From Kryptolebias marmoratus (taxonomy: Eukaryota > Chordata > Actinopteri > Cyprinodontiformes > Rivulidae), in assembly GCF_001649575.2 (NCBI RefSeq), contig NC_051449.1, forward strand, positions 26,796,611-26,860,610: 64,000 nt of DNA. The letters are read 5' to 3'. Every line of letters starts with the position of its first letter. Positions within the stretch are counted from its first letter, which is position 1. Below are positions 1 through 11,027 of the stretch, piece after piece. Below the pieces are notes generated by a model, which had not been told where the DNA came from, searched no databases, and was given only the letters and a program-made list of their open reading frames with translations. Both the position numbers and the translations under genes were made by a program.

Positions 1-662
1 ACAGTTTTGAAACTTAGTATGAAGTTAGGGACGTCTGGAGGAAAGGGTTTTCCCCACAGACGTATCCTCACTTGTTCAAGGAAGCATAATAGGTCCTCTT
101 TAGGTCCTTTTTTTTGTAGATCAGTTTTGCAATGTTTGTTTTCTAGTATTGTTGACAGAAAATGTTCAATAAGGCAATAATTTTTTTTTAAATTTATAAA
201 ATTATTTTGTGTTCAGATTATCTGGTGTATTCATTTTGCTCTGCTCTATTTAAGTCTGTTATAGTTAATCAGCCTTTTCTGTTCATTGAAGTAATACAGT
301 GAACAAAGGTTTGCTGTAGTTGAGAAAGTAGCATCTGCTGCACAAACATAAGCATGTGATCTGTTGTTACTATTGATATGTTGAACCTACACCTAGCACC
401 ATAGGTTAGGTTAGAAGTTGGTCGATTACATAATTTTCAAGAGTTTTCTATTTGACTGTCAAAATCACAAGGGTAGCATTTCAAGATTGTCTCACTCTAG
501 AACCTGATTTGCAAAAATACTGTTTAAGGGGTTCCTTAATTGCCTTTTTGTGTGGACAAGCCTGAAACAATTAAAAGCTTTTTACGTATTCACAAAAAAA
601 CGGTCCTGTGTTGAACAGACCTCAGACTAATTTGATGGTGGGATGGATCACCAATTACTCAC
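1..662 (-). other. Carbonic anhydrase intron 4 (part)
   Basis: AT-rich intronic sequence continues off the left edge. No exon or recognised repeat was seen in it. Confidence 0.7.
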
Positions 663-755
663 CTTGAGGAAGACCCCAATTACAGCAAGTCCATCAGGCT
701 TATCAGCAGCCTCTGCAAAGCTGGGATATTTGTTATTCCAATGCACCAGGTGAAG
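663..755 (-). CDS. Carbonic anhydrase exon 4
   Basis: This 93-nt exon starts after an AG at 757-756 and ends before GTGAGT (donor at 662-661). It reads [13 protein letters not shown], then [17 protein letters not shown], the conserved CA block holding the third zinc histidine. It begins in phase 0 after exon 3. Confidence 0.95.
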
Positions 756-3700
756 CTAATGTGAAGAGATGAGGAAACTGTTATCCAGGGCTGAAAAGTT
801 TCCAGAACTGAATGGACATTTTAAGGATTCTTTTGAATGTATACAACTTACAATTTAAAAAGAATACTGCAACATCCCCAATTGTTAGGACCTTCTAATA
901 ATCTTATTCCCAACTTTAGTACCTCACAAGGGAACTTCATGCCGTTGACATAGTGCTCAGAGCCTTTATCATCACTGCTTCCCCAGTGGAAATGAAACTG
1001 TCTGAAACGGTATGTTCCAGACAGAGGACCCCCGGTAAGAACTGGGTAAAAAAACAACAGATATTAGCCATTGTCTCCTTCAATTTTAGGTTTTACATCA
1101 TCTTCATATATTTCTAAGGTTAAGTTGTCTAAGATATATTCTGACATAGATCCTCCCTGTGACTGCTGCAATACTCCTCACGTGATCTGGTCCTGCCCAG
1201 AACCCATTGGCCTATAAAGCAGTATTTTATGTTGTCTGCCATAGCAAAATATGATGTGAAGCCTGATTTATTGTTGTATGTATTTTTAGTTGCTTATGTG
1301 CTCCGTACCTTCAGTGGTCACACTGCCAAAGTAACAAGTTCCATTACCTTATGAACATAAAGACTAATCTTATTGAAATGGAAGCAAGAGTAATCAGCTG
1401 CTTGTAACATGCTAAGGGACATTATGCAGCATCTTAAATTGAAAAGGATCAAATATACCGTGCAGGGATCTACAGCTAAACTTTATATAATCTGGCAACT
1501 CTTTATTGAATATATTGAAAAGTCACAGAATGACTTTGAAGGAATATTCTGGGGATCTTTAAGTGTTTTTCTGCAAAATAGTTATCAACAGTTAGTACCT
1601 TATCAGCCATGACATTAGTCAAGGAGCACAGAGAATAAAGAAAAGGACAGAAATCTTTGTCCAGGCTAAGCCAAAGGCTAACTGAACAAAGGATCATTTT
1701 ACATTTGTTTTTCAGGCTTTTCAAACAAATCTTTATCAAAAATGATATGGCAGTGTGAAAGAACACTACATTAGCTAATATTAAACCTCTACACTTTTGC
1801 ATAATTCTGCTTGCTTAGTTTGTTGCTGATTTCACAACCAAACAATATCCATGTTGTTGCACAAATGTGTGCGGAATACAGGCTATTACTGTATATGATG
1901 ATGGTGCTGATGCTACTGAATTTATCAATTTTTATTTCAATTCAGTTTATTTATATAGTGCCAAGTCACAACAAAAGTCATCTCAGGGGTAAAATAAATA
2001 AATATCAGTCAGCTAGGAGTTGAGTAAATGGACTGCACTTAAATATTGCCTTTCTAGCCAGTCAAAGCACTTCACAGTACAATCTGTGACCTCATTTACC
2101 CATCCATGAACACATTTATACTTCACTGAATCTCTACAAAGCCATTCTAAATAAATCATTTTATAGAGACTAATCAGTTCTTTTCTTCTCTTGCCCAGGG
2201 ACACTTTGACATGTGACTCCTGCCAGGAATCGAACTTCCAACTCTCACATTAGAGGACAACTACTCTAACCACTGATCCACAGCTACCGAATTGACTAGA
2301 TTTCATGATCAGGTGGACTGATTCATTCATCAGGATGTATTGGATGTACATCTACATCTGATTAACTGTCGACATAAATCTGAGTCAAGATGGCCACCAC
2401 AGCTAATTAATCTTAGCAAACACGCACACACACAAAAACCCGGTCATAACTCCTTTAAATTTAATTGAGCTAAAGCATGGTGTGGTAGCAGTTGAGTGAG
2501 ATGGCAACCCCTGAAGAGGGAACAGCTGAAAGAAGAAAAAGTAGCATAGAGTCATTCTTAATTTATACTCAACTGATTGCATGAGATTTTTACTTAAAAT
2601 TTTCCCATGAACTATTCGAGTCAACTATATTTGTCTGTAAGTAAAATATCATATAAATCAGAACAAATTTTAAAAAATATTTCCAAAAATAATCATAAGA
2701 TATACATGTAGCTGAATAACGTTTTGGTTTATTTAATTTGGGCTGTGGGCGAGTTGACACTGTTTCAATGGGGGTTTGGGTGGGTAACAGAGGAGAAGCA
2801 GCGAAGAGGTGTGTAAGACAATAACTCTGCTTCCTGGACTGGACCCTGGGTTGTCAATCATTTGGACGACTAACAAAAATGGCTGGATTCCTAGAAAGAA
2901 GAGCAGCTTCACCCAAAGAGGGATGGATGCCATCTACAGACATCTAGGCTACATTGTCCCCCGCCTCTCACACAGTGACTGTTGGAGATGGGTACCAGCT
3001 CCCCGTGACCAGGAAAGGAGAAGCGAGTAAAAGAAGATGTGTACTAGAATGTAAAACTGTTTAAAAGTTAGATAAATCCAGTAAATCAAAAGATTCTGCA
3101 AGCAAACAAATTAATCCAGCTACCAGCAGGCAAAACAGGAAATGACACAAAAACAAAATAGGGCTGTATCAAAAGATGATTAACTAATTTCAATAATGAC
3201 ATATTTTTCTAAAACCCAAAATAAGACAACAGCAAGATAAAACTCCTGAAATTCAGCTCTGGATTTTGGTTTTGGTGTGCCACCCTAAAAGTATCGGTGG
3301 CCCCCATCTGTGGCCCACCCTTTTCTAGAGGCGCTCCTGCAAATCATTGAACTCAGATAGTGGTGGGTGGGATTTTTTTTCTCCCTTATTACATTTGGCG
3401 TTTCTGTCACAATTCTCATTTAACTTTAAACATTTTGAAAGATTATGTTTTAGTTACTAATTACCATTTAAAAAATATATTTTACAAATATTTGGTTATG
3501 TTTGTAAAATAAAAAGTGTGTCTGTGCTTGGCTGACACACGCCTGTAGACCTCCAGATAAAAGAAAAAAAAAACAGGACTGATAAGAAATAACTGACCAT
3601 TTACATCATCAAACACTCTTATCTGGGTTAGTTCACACAGCAAGGGTAGAGATATAACCGACAAAGTTCAAGATGTTTACATCGGTAAAAAATATAAAAC

Positions 3701-4875
3701 TGAAAGCAATTCTTTAATAAAAGTCAGAATATTGGTTCTAGTGTTTCTCTTTAATTCACTAGGTACTGATATGTTACATTTGAATATGTATAATATGATC
3801 AAAAATAAAATATTTCATGGTTGATAATAAATGTGTTATATAGTTTTAGCAAAAACACAACCATGAAACTATAAAACTTGACACAAAGATTTAAAAAAAC
3901 AGCAAGGATTTCGTATAATTTTTTTAATTTTTTTTTTCTTGATTTTCTTGTGCAAAGTAAGTCAACAAGAACTGTGATGTGTGTGTGTGTGTGTGTCTAA
4001 ATGGGGGTATTCTCTACTTACGGGAGCTGTCTGTGTCGTCCACAAAGTCCACCTGGAAGGAATGCCCATTGTTGAGAATTCCCTTGGCATTGGAGGGGTC
4101 ATACCTGAGCTTCAGGGGCTTCAGAGACGGGTCATACTGGGCCTCCTTTGTGACAATGTTGATAGGAGACTGTTTGGGCCCATTTGCAATCTGGAAATTC
4201 TCAGCCCATTTGTCGGGCCCTACAAACATAACATTAAATAAATTATTCAACTGGTTTACATAATTTGAAAACAAGACAAATGTGTTACAAAGAGTCAAAG
4301 GTGTTCAGTATATTGTTTCATTTCTGTTCAGCAGAAAAACACAAGGAGAAGGATAAATAAAAAAGTGATTAATTGCCTTTTTATATAAGCTGCATACAAA
4401 AACAAAGAGTGAGGAGAGTCAAATTTAACAGCCTTCTCAAGTAAAGCTGTTGAACTTTGGTTACATGAGTAAAATATATATTTATATAACTTGCATGTGA
4501 TCATAAAATTTTAAATAGTTTTCTTTCTCTGAAAAGTTGCATTTCTACATTAACTCACCTGTAAATAATGTTCCAGTTTAATATCTGCTGTAAGTTAAAT
4601 TCTGTTTGTTTTTTAACTCCCAGATAGGAAAAAACAAAAAACAAACAAAAAAAACATGATTTCACCTGTTGAAAGGTCTCAGCTGTAAGAGTTTGTTGGT
4701 AGTGAATTGAATAAATAATAAAGTTGTGAGTGAAGAATATTAGATAAGTTTTAATATAGTCTCTGCTGTAAGTTAATTCACTTCAGAGCGGCAGAAAGAA
4801 ATTAGTAGATTATTATGGGTTGCAAGGTCTGAGGTCCTTACCATTGGACAGTCCGTACCCCCATCCGTGAGACAT
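663..4875 (-). CDS. Cytosolic alpha-carbonic anhydrase, 5' part of gene (exons 1-4)
   Basis: Alpha-carbonic anhydrases are zinc enzymes that interconvert CO2 and bicarbonate; this one looks cytosolic because exon 1 begins [11 protein letters not shown] with no signal peptide. Four exons are readable on the minus strand: 4842-4875, 4022-4219, 923-1041 and 663-755. All introns are GT-AG. Lengths of 34, 198, 119 and 93 nt keep the frame (one base, then one base, then zero carried over), and the last two match the usual cytosolic CA exon sizes. The proton-shuttle histidine lies in [10 protein letters not shown]. Two zinc histidines lie in FHFHW and the third in HLVHW, followed by the usual WNNKYP. 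About 148 codons are present of the usual 260, so the C-terminal half (with the active-site threonine) must lie left of base 1. No frameshift or stop is seen. It resembles the CA1/CA2/CA3/CA13-type group, called cahz or ca2 in fish; the sequence here does not decide which paralogue. Confidence 0.95.
923..1041 (-). CDS. Carbonic anhydrase exon 3
   Basis: This 119-nt exon follows a TTTTTTTACCCAG acceptor and ends GAG|GTACTA. It encodes [19 protein letters not shown], then [19 protein letters not shown]. It carries two zinc-binding histidines (FHFHW) and the conserved glutamate of GSEH. The first codon is completed by one base from exon 2. Confidence 0.96.
2030..2290 (-). repeat. tRNA-derived SINE
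   Basis: Read on the minus strand, it starts with a tRNA-like head containing an A-box-like TGGATCAGTGG and a B-box-like GTTCGATTCC about 40 nt later. It continues with the fish SINE body (GTCCCTGGGCAAG, GTGAAGTGCTTTGACTGGCTAG) and ends near GCAGTCCATTTACT. It sits in intron 2 of the carbonic anhydrase gene. It is a retroposed repeat, not a working tRNA gene. Confidence 0.75.
2320..2680 (+). repeat. Dispersed repeat copy (ATATCTCATGAACC family)
   Basis: This is a diverged member of an unclassified family present at least six more times in the window. Shared blocks include GGATGTACATCTACA, CTGATTAACT, CAAGATGGCC with CCACAGC, and GGTGTGGTAGCAG. No coding capacity or terminal repeats are obvious. 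Confidence 0.6.
2945..3037 (+). repeat. GGAT-tailed fish repeat, 3' fragment
   Basis: The block CCCCCGCCTCTCACACAGTG, followed by GGTACCAGCTCCCCGTGACC and GGAGAAGCG, is the tail of a very common fish interspersed repeat that usually ends in (GGAT)n. A sister copy is at 20655-20765. Confidence 0.6.
3976..3996. repeat. (TG)n microsatellite
   Basis: A short run of about ten TG units lies just beyond the 3' end of CA exon 2, inside intron 2. Confidence 0.85.
4022..4219 (-). CDS. Carbonic anhydrase exon 2
   Basis: This 198-nt exon follows an AG at 4221-4220 and ends CTCCC|GTAAGT. It encodes [20 protein letters not shown] onward, through [17 protein letters not shown], matching the N-terminal third of cytosolic CAs, including the proton-shuttle histidine. 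Glutamine stands where human CA2 has Asn67. Confidence 0.96.
4842..4875 (-). CDS. Carbonic anhydrase exon 1 (start codon)
   Basis: The ATG at 4875-4873 follows CAGCC and opens [11 protein letters not shown] plus one base. The donor is ATG|GTAAGG. A 34-nt first coding exon is standard for cytosolic CA genes. A CTCTAG about 30 nt upstream could be an acceptor for an upstream untranslated exon, so the transcription start is not certain. Confidence 0.93.
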
Positions 4876-5060
4876 GGCTGCTTCTGTATGCTTTGATGGT
4901 TCTAGAGAAAATAATCCACGTCAAACAGAGGACACACAAAAAATGATCGTCCTGTGACGCCTGCCAGCCTGTCTCTGTCCTCACACTGATAGGCTGTCTC
5001 AGTTCTCCCACTGATGGACATGTGTTGCTGGCAGATTCCTCGAAGCGCTATACAGTCAGA
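4876..5060 (-). promoter_or_regulatory. Region upstream of the carbonic anhydrase start
   Basis: These are the first bases upstream of the CA start codon and are the natural place for its 5' UTR or promoter. A TGTATAGCGC string near 5045 is only a weak TATA-like match. No CpG island is seen. This is inference from position. Confidence 0.3.
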
Positions 5061-5934
5061 AGTAGGACTGTCTGGCAGCCAACCAGTGATGCAATGGTTG
5101 TTGTATCTTCTCTATTTCTCTTAACTTCTGGTTACCAAACATGTATCGGCAGATTGTCAAAAAAATTAAAAAGTACAAATGTTTGTGTCTTGGCAGAAAT
5201 GCTTGAGTCCCTGGTGTGAGTCGCCAAGAATATCTATTGTATATCCCTAACAGCATCTTGAACTGCTTTCTGTTCTTGCACAAGAAGTTTTTTGTAACAC
5301 TCCAAGATTTACTGCCATGATTTTAGTTCATGCTTTTATTTTTGTATTATGAATATTTGTTCAGAGAACTTTCTGAACAGGAACTAATATATGGAATGTT
5401 GGTTCGCTGGGACGCTTAAGAGTGATGCACTCTGTGAAGCATGAGCAGGATAAGTGGCAACCGGAAAGACCAATTTAAGTTAAAGTAATTTATTGAATGC
5501 TGGAAAGTAGTTACAAGGACCTCATTTCTACCTCCAAATAAGGGTCAGCCAGTAAGGTATGTTTCTATGTTATGTATCATTTTATTTCTTTATTGTATTA
5601 TTTGCATTATCTCATTGAAGTTTATGTTGTATTTTAGTTCGACGGTGGTTTAAGATTGGCTCCAAGGTGGTGTTGTACCAAGACAACTGTAAGCTTTGAC
5701 ATACTACATTAAAACCAACTTCATACCATCAGTACAAGAACTCTTATTGACGTTAAGAAGAGGTAGAAGTCAGACCAAGGCTCTTATGGCAATATCTGGA
5801 GGTCCACATTCTCTTTTCATTTATTGACAGCCCTCCCTGACCTTTTTTATCTGGATGCTGCAGCTCATGGAATAGCTGTTTGAAATAATTTGTTAAATGG
5901 AGCTCCACCCTCAGACTCATCTAATAATCCATCC

Positions 5935-6110
5935 ATTTTCTAACCCTGCTGTCTCTCTTCCAGGTTGTGGTGCCTGTCTTCAGCAAACTGGAGTACCCAG
6001 AAAAAACCCACACATGTGTGGGGTTAACATGTAAACTCTACACAAACCTGCAACCTTTTTGCTGTGAGGCAACAGTTGTAACCACCGCTCTTTCTTTTCT
6101 TTAAACTTAA
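5935..6110 (-). repeat. GGAT-tailed fish repeat, 5' part, minus orientation
   Basis: Starting from CCATCCATTTTCTAACC, this is the reverse complement of the family whose plus-strand head is at 56206-56500. It includes the shared segment around GGAGTACCCAGAAAAAACCC and the GCTGTGAGGCAACAG head. Confidence 0.55.
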
Positions 6111-6122
6111 CAGATTATTATC

Positions 6123-6300
6123 AGAGGTGGAAAGAGTACTAAATTTACTCAAGTAAATGTACAGTTGCTTTGTTGAAAATTTACTCAATTGCAAGTGAAG
6201 TTATTGGTATAAAAATCAAAATAAGTAAAAAATGAGTCATTAAAAATTTACTTTGAGTAAAGTCACTTAAGTTAAGTTTTTAAGGTAGGAGGGTATCTCT
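6123..6300. mobile_element. hAT-like terminal fragment
   Basis: It begins CAGAGGTGGAAAGAGTACT and is rich in ACTCAAGTAA-type motifs. Such motifs are common at the ends of one fish hAT family. No matching far end or target duplication was found, so the call rests on the terminus only. Confidence 0.4.
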
Positions 6301-6439
6301 TCTGCAGTGCATAAAGGACAATTTTTTTTCCATCAAAGGAGCTCTTAAATCACATCAAATTACAAACACCCCAAAAAAGATGTCCATACATGATATTTAA
6401 AACACTTGAAGAGAATAAGTTGTAATTTCTGCTCAGATC

Positions 6440-6822
6440 ATCCCACGGTGCTCAACCTGTTCAGCTGGTAGAAAGACTCTAAAAAGGAAAATAAAAAGTG
6501 TTTTGAGGCTAACAAAAATCAAAAGAAAGTCATAAAAAGGTGCTTGTTTTCTAAGTCTCCCATATAAAAAAAGCTACACAAATTTAAATCTAATAATCAA
6601 AGATCGAAAAAATTTCCAGGGTCTCTTTGGGATTTTCTGTGATCACTCAGAAGTGTGAGCGCAAACAAGGAAGTAATTAGCAAATACAGATACTGTGGGG
6701 GTGAAATGGCTGAGTATGTTGCAATTAATTGCACAAACTGACCCAAAACTACAACAGCTGTGTCATTCTTCAGCTTCCCAAAGCACCTGAAAGTTTGATG
6801 GATGTGGTTAGTTTAGTTCCTG
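6440..6822 (+). pseudogene. THAP-domain transposon remnant (first exon)
   Basis: On the plus strand, GTGAAATGGCTGAGTATG opens MAEYVAINCTN, a stop, then TTTAVSFFSFPKH. The INCTN and SFFSFPKH pieces match the start of a THAP zinc finger, a DNA-binding domain of P-like and Kolobok transposases. The first zinc-binding Cys appears lost and the reading ends at KV-stop. A second copy in reverse orientation at 62740-63095 has the same organisation. It is abutted by a LINE fragment at 6823. Confidence 0.55.
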
Positions 6823-7013
6823 GTCGGCCTTCTATCACCTAAAGAACATCTCCAGGATTAGAGGACTTATGTCTCAGCACGATCTAGAGAAACTCATCCA
6901 TGCGTTTGTCTTTAGCCGCATTGATTACTGCAACAGCGTCTTCACAGGTCTGACTGATAAATCAATTAAACAGCTGCAGCTGATCCAGAACGCTGCTGCT
7001 CGTGTTCTCACTA
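6823..7013 (+). mobile_element. L2/CR1-type LINE fragment (after the RT domain)
   Basis: Translation gives blocks such as AFYHLKNISRIRG, KLIHAFVFSRIDYCNSVF and LQLIQNAAARVLT, the conserved region downstream of the reverse transcriptase in L2/CR1-type LINEs. It is cut on the right by Harbinger-like sequence at 7014 and on the left by the THAP remnant. Confidence 0.75.
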
Positions 7014-7206
7014 ACCACACCCAAGACTAATGAGTGAACAGGAGCTAAGCTTGCGTCACCCACGAAAGCAGGGCCGGCCCGTTGGCCCTACTCCACAGCA
7101 GGGACCAAAAAAGCACGGACAGGCCTAGAAAAAATGCCGGTGGAAACATGCGCAAAGCAAGTCAAGTAGAGTGGAGCCGGGACCTTTAGAGCTGGTGGAA
7201 AAGGGG
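7014..7206 (+). mobile_element. Harbinger-like element, right end only
   Basis: It runs from ACCACACCCAAGAC to the terminus GGAAAAGGGGCA and aligns closely with 53115-53308 of the complete copy at 52638-53308. The left part is missing. Confidence 0.7.
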
Positions 7207-7244
7207 CATTTGTGAACCTCACTGTGCCAGGATATATAAGTTTG

Positions 7245-7663
7245 TAACTGTCTAGTACTCCTCAGATGAGACATCTCAAAATGAAAAGTGGTTTATTAAA
7301 GTAAAGACAAACAAAAACAAAGCACTGGCGTGGCAGCAAAAGATAACTAAATTAAAAAATCCAAACAATATTCGAGGCAAGACATGGCGTGGCAAAAATC
7401 AAACAAGGAGGATTGATCCAGTGAGGAGAGGAGAAACGAGACCAGTATTAAAACACTGAGGGAAAGATGATAATAGGGTGCAGCTGTGGACTTGACGAGG
7501 AACAGGCGAGGTGGGTGTGGCAGGCATGAATGGAAAACTACTAGGGAGGTGAATGGTGACAAGACATAAATACAGAAACCCAAAAGACAACCAAACCAAA
7601 ACAAGACCAACAAGAAACCCCAAACAAAGAACAAAACCCCAACAACACCAACATTCAGGACAG
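7245..7663 (-). mobile_element. Degenerate 3' LTR (four-copy LTR family)
   Basis: This is related to the solo LTRs at 22072, 26237 and 47893, sharing the GGCGTGGCAG, GGTGGGTGTGGCAGGC and TTTATTAAAG blocks. On the minus strand it is entered from a polypurine run (AAAGGGGGGG) just before TGTCCTG, the arrangement expected at the 5' edge of a 3' LTR. The far end is diverged. Confidence 0.6.
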
Positions 7664-8000
7664 AACCCCCCCTTTAAGGGGCCGGCTCCTGAAGTCCCCT
7701 AAACTAAACACAAAAACCTAGGACGGGAGGGTGGTGGGGAAAAAAAAGAGAATGGATGGAGGGCACAAAACCAACAAAAAGCCGACCAGGCAAAAGGCTA
7801 GGGGAACACAAAACCAAAACAAAATAATCATAGATCCGGTGGACGGCCCGGGAGCCATCCACGGCCAAGCAAGAGTTCTGGTGAACGAGGCAAAGGTGTC
7901 GTCTGGGACCCTCCGTGAGGCAGGCGTGGTGTTTTCTGTACCCTCCAGGACAGAAAATACAAAGTTTTTGTAAGCCTTAAGTTTTCCCTTCAAGTAAGGT
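7664..8000 (-). mobile_element. Internal 3' noncoding remnant of the LTR element
   Basis: This stretch lies immediately upstream of the polypurine tract on the minus strand. It is GC-richer than its surroundings (GGCCCGGGAGCCATCC, GTCGTCTGGGACCCTCCG). The longest ORF is not recognisable. Assignment to the LTR element is from position. Confidence 0.4.
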
Positions 8001-8422
8001 CAATGCTGAAAATGAGAAAAATAAATAGTCAGTACAGAAAATGCGGCCAACATGAAGAAAAAAAAGCCGTTACAATTACTCTACTTCACAAACTATTGGT
8101 GCACACAACTGGTCATTATGCAAAAGAAAAAAGAATTGGGAGGGAAATCCAGCTTATTTGGCATCTGAAGAGGGAGACCTTTTTTTTAAACTTACCTTAA
8201 AACGTAAAAAAGGCAGTGCTGAACTGAGGTGTACATCTCAGAGGAACAAAAAAAAAAAAAAGATTGTACTGTTATTGCACTTCAGGCCTATTAACTAAAT
8301 CTTAAACACTTTGCAAACACAAGCCCCTCATTCCATCCCCTCTACACTTTTGTCCTCAACCTTTATTCTTCCCCTCCAAATCTCAACCTCCCTTGTGGTC
8401 ATCCTTGCACAAAACCCCATTA

Positions 8423-8790
8423 TCATTTAAAACTGTAAACCCTTCTGTTCATCTTCAAAAGCAGCTGGCTTTCAAAGTGCCTAGAATTTAGCCGTACTCT
8501 TCGTGGGCTGAACACAAGACCTGCTATGCTGAACAGCCGTTCGCATGCTGCAGATGCTGGGAGGGGCGTGTTGAGCTTGACAGACAGCTTGCAGACAGAA
8601 GGAAAGGACCTAAGCAAATCCATGTGGTCAGCTGAGCAGGACAGGTAGGCATCAAATTGTTTGGCGCCATCTTGGGTCTTTGATGCTTGCAGAGATGAGA
8701 AGAAATCATCTTCATCCGAAGAACTCGACCTGGTCGCATCACCAGGCTGCATGAAGGGATCCTCGAGATGCTGCTTGATGTAATCAATTC
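8423..8790 (-). CDS. hAT transposase exon 4 (dimerisation domain)
   Basis: It starts IDYIKQHLEDPFMQ after TATTTCAG, contains a Ser/Asp-rich linker and the block LPASAACERLFSIAG with SPRRVRLNSRHFESQLLLK. It ends with TGA at 8425-8423. Confidence 0.85.
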
Positions 8791-8999
8791 CTGAAATACA
8801 GAAATATAGAAGAGTTGTAGCACTTAAATGATGCAGCTTTCTGCCATGTTGTGGCCATAGTCTAAAGCAGTGAAATAAAGCATTTGATTTTTTTTCTTCC
8901 CTACATTAATTATTTCGTGTACCAACTAACAAGCAAATCTATTGATGCATGAACGCTTCCCAATGTGTTGACAGCATTCATGCAATCCCAAACCAAGTC

Positions 9000-9330
9000 A
9001 GTCCCACCATCATACTTGACTAAGCATGAGACACTTCTTCGTACTTCTCATTTGGTCACCATCACATGCTTGACACCATCTACAGAAAATTTGTTTATCA
9101 TGGTCTCAGAGACAGAAAGACTATGGATTGCTGGAAGCATGTCATGTGGTCTGATAACACCAAGATAAACAAATTTGTTTTAGATGGTGTCAAGTATGTG
9201 TTGGTGAAGTTAGTAAAAAGAAAAGTGTCCCACACTCACAGTAACACATGGTAGTGGGACTGACATGGTTTTGAGCTGCATGAATGCAGTCAACATGTAT
9301 GTAAACATGTACCATCACTTCTGAAGGAGA
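9000..9330 (+). mobile_element. Tc1-like transposase fragment in hAT intron 3
   Basis: Plus-strand reading gives CWKHVMWSDNTKINKF and DGVKYVLVK, matching the WSDETKINLF block of Tc1-type transposases (first D of the later DDE pair). Both sides are eroded. It lies opposite in strand to the host hAT gene, between exons 3 and 4. Confidence 0.65.
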
Positions 9331-9359
9331 TGCATGTACTCATTAATGTATAAGCTTAC

Positions 9360-9676
9360 CAATTTTAATGGTGGCATCGTCCTTCGTCCATGTTGTTCGG
9401 AATTTGGGAGGAAGAATTGCAGCTGCTACCAGCTCGGCATCATTGAACATGTGCCCGAATCGGTTCTGAATTCCAGACTGTAAAGAATCAACAAGAGGCC
9501 TGCAATACTTCAGCTGCAACTTGACTTTGTCAAGCTTAATCTGTAGCAGGTGAATTGTCGGAAGTAGCCAACTCATTTGTGCGTTGGTTTCTGCTTGCAG
9601 TATGTTGGTTGCCTGGGCGACAGGGCTCATTACAGCAGCATACTCCGTGAGAAATGCGAGTTCAGCTGGGTTGAAC
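9360..9676 (-). CDS. hAT transposase exon 3
   Basis: It follows GTGTCAACACAG and encodes FNPAELAFLTEYAAVMSPVA to ILPPKFRTTWTKDDATIKI, ending before GTAAGC. Together with the flanking exons it forms the all-helical insertion and second half of the catalytic fold in hAT proteins. Confidence 0.8.
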
Positions 9677-9873
9677 CTGTGTTGACACAAAAAGAAGACA
9701 TTTCCGGATTTTTGTTAGATGGAACCAAGGATTATAAAACTGAATAGAAAATTGACATTTCTGATAGATTTCCAGTGATTTTTGTTTATAATAGACACTG
9801 TTATTCACATTGTCATTTGTTTATCTGCAGCTGTTCTATTTTTACTCAAGAAAAAAACCTTAGGCCTACTTAC

Positions 9874-10915
9874 ATTGGGACCTTCAGGTTGGTGGCAATA
9901 GCTCTTAAGGCTCCCTCTCCCTTCTCGTTACAAATCCTGAGTAGACGTTCCACGGCCATGAACGAGTTCCACCTTGTTTTATTTGGCCTTAGAAGTTGAA
10001 GAGAACAGACATCCTCGACCATCTCTGCTGCAAGTGTGGATCTTCCATATTTGTTCCACAGGCCATAACACTTGGCAAACGTTGCATGGTGCAGCTTCTT
10101 GTACGCATCACTGGAGTTTGCATTTGTGGAGTCTTCACTGGCGATGAGGTTTAGAATATGACAAGCACAGTGTTGGTGTCTTGGCAGCTGGAATTCAAAC
10201 CCATCATCTTCATGCAGCAGAGCTGCAGTGTCAATGTACTCCACATCTTCCTCAGGCACTCCAGTATCTCCTTCCTCTTCAGACTGCGCTTCAGCTTCCT
10301 CTTCATTGTTGTTTTCGTCCTCCCCAAACACTACCCAAAAGCCTTCACAAAGTTTGCACCATTGTCAGTGGTTGTCCTCACAATCTTGCCTCTGATTTCA
10401 AATTCTGCGTGGATGTCATTCAACGCATTGGCCAAGAGATCAAAAGTGTGGGATCCCCTCAGCTGTCGGCATGCCAAGGCTGCTGAACATCTCTCAAGAT
10501 TGTCCGGGTCGATCCAGTGTGCCGTAACGCCAATGAACCCTCGCCTTCTCACTGACCAGCAATCAGTAGTAGTAGCTATGTAGTCGACCCCCTTCATTGC
10601 TTCAATCAGCGCAGCCTTCATTTCATTAAAGCCATCTTCGATCTTGGATGTGAGCGTCACCCGTGACAGCATCTTGGCATTAGGGACAAGGTCCTTGATG
10701 AATTCTCTGAATGGCTCCTGTTCAACTACTGAGAAGGGCCGCAGCCCATGTACAACATATTTGACAATGGCCTTCTCAACACTCTTCTGAGGAGTCATGG
10801 CCAAGGTGTGAGTCAATGTGGCCTGCTTGCTGGCGGGGGTGGGTGGTCCACTGGCCCTTTTGCGCTTTGCTGTGGTCAATTCAATGTATTTCTGAACATG
10901 GTGCGGATGCTTTCT
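9874..10915 (-). CDS. hAT transposase exon 2 (core)
   Basis: It starts RKHPHHVQKYIELTTAKRKR after CTCTTTCAG and ends KVP plus AT before GTAAGT. It carries the two candidate catalytic aspartates and a very acidic linker (DENNNEEEAEAQSEEEGD). The frame changes near 10330. Confidence 0.8.
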
Positions 10916-11027
10916 CTGAAAGAGCAAAAAAATAAATAAAAATTGGACAAATTGACCCACACATCAGTTACAAACACTAATTTCCTTAGGTTGCAACATA
11001 AATGCAAACAAAACACACTAAACCCAG

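Noticed and set aside
2217..2288. tRNA gene
   Set aside because: The tRNA-like head has A- and B-box-like motifs but is fused to a SINE body and lacks a clear cloverleaf; it is a SINE promoter.
3979..4263. Plus-strand ORF with a Cys-Val repeat start
   Set aside because: It begins in a (TG)n run and is antisense to carbonic anhydrase exon 2.
10158..10583. Plus-strand ORFs of 141 and 101 codons
   Set aside because: Antisense to exon 2 of the hAT transposase; no independent signal.
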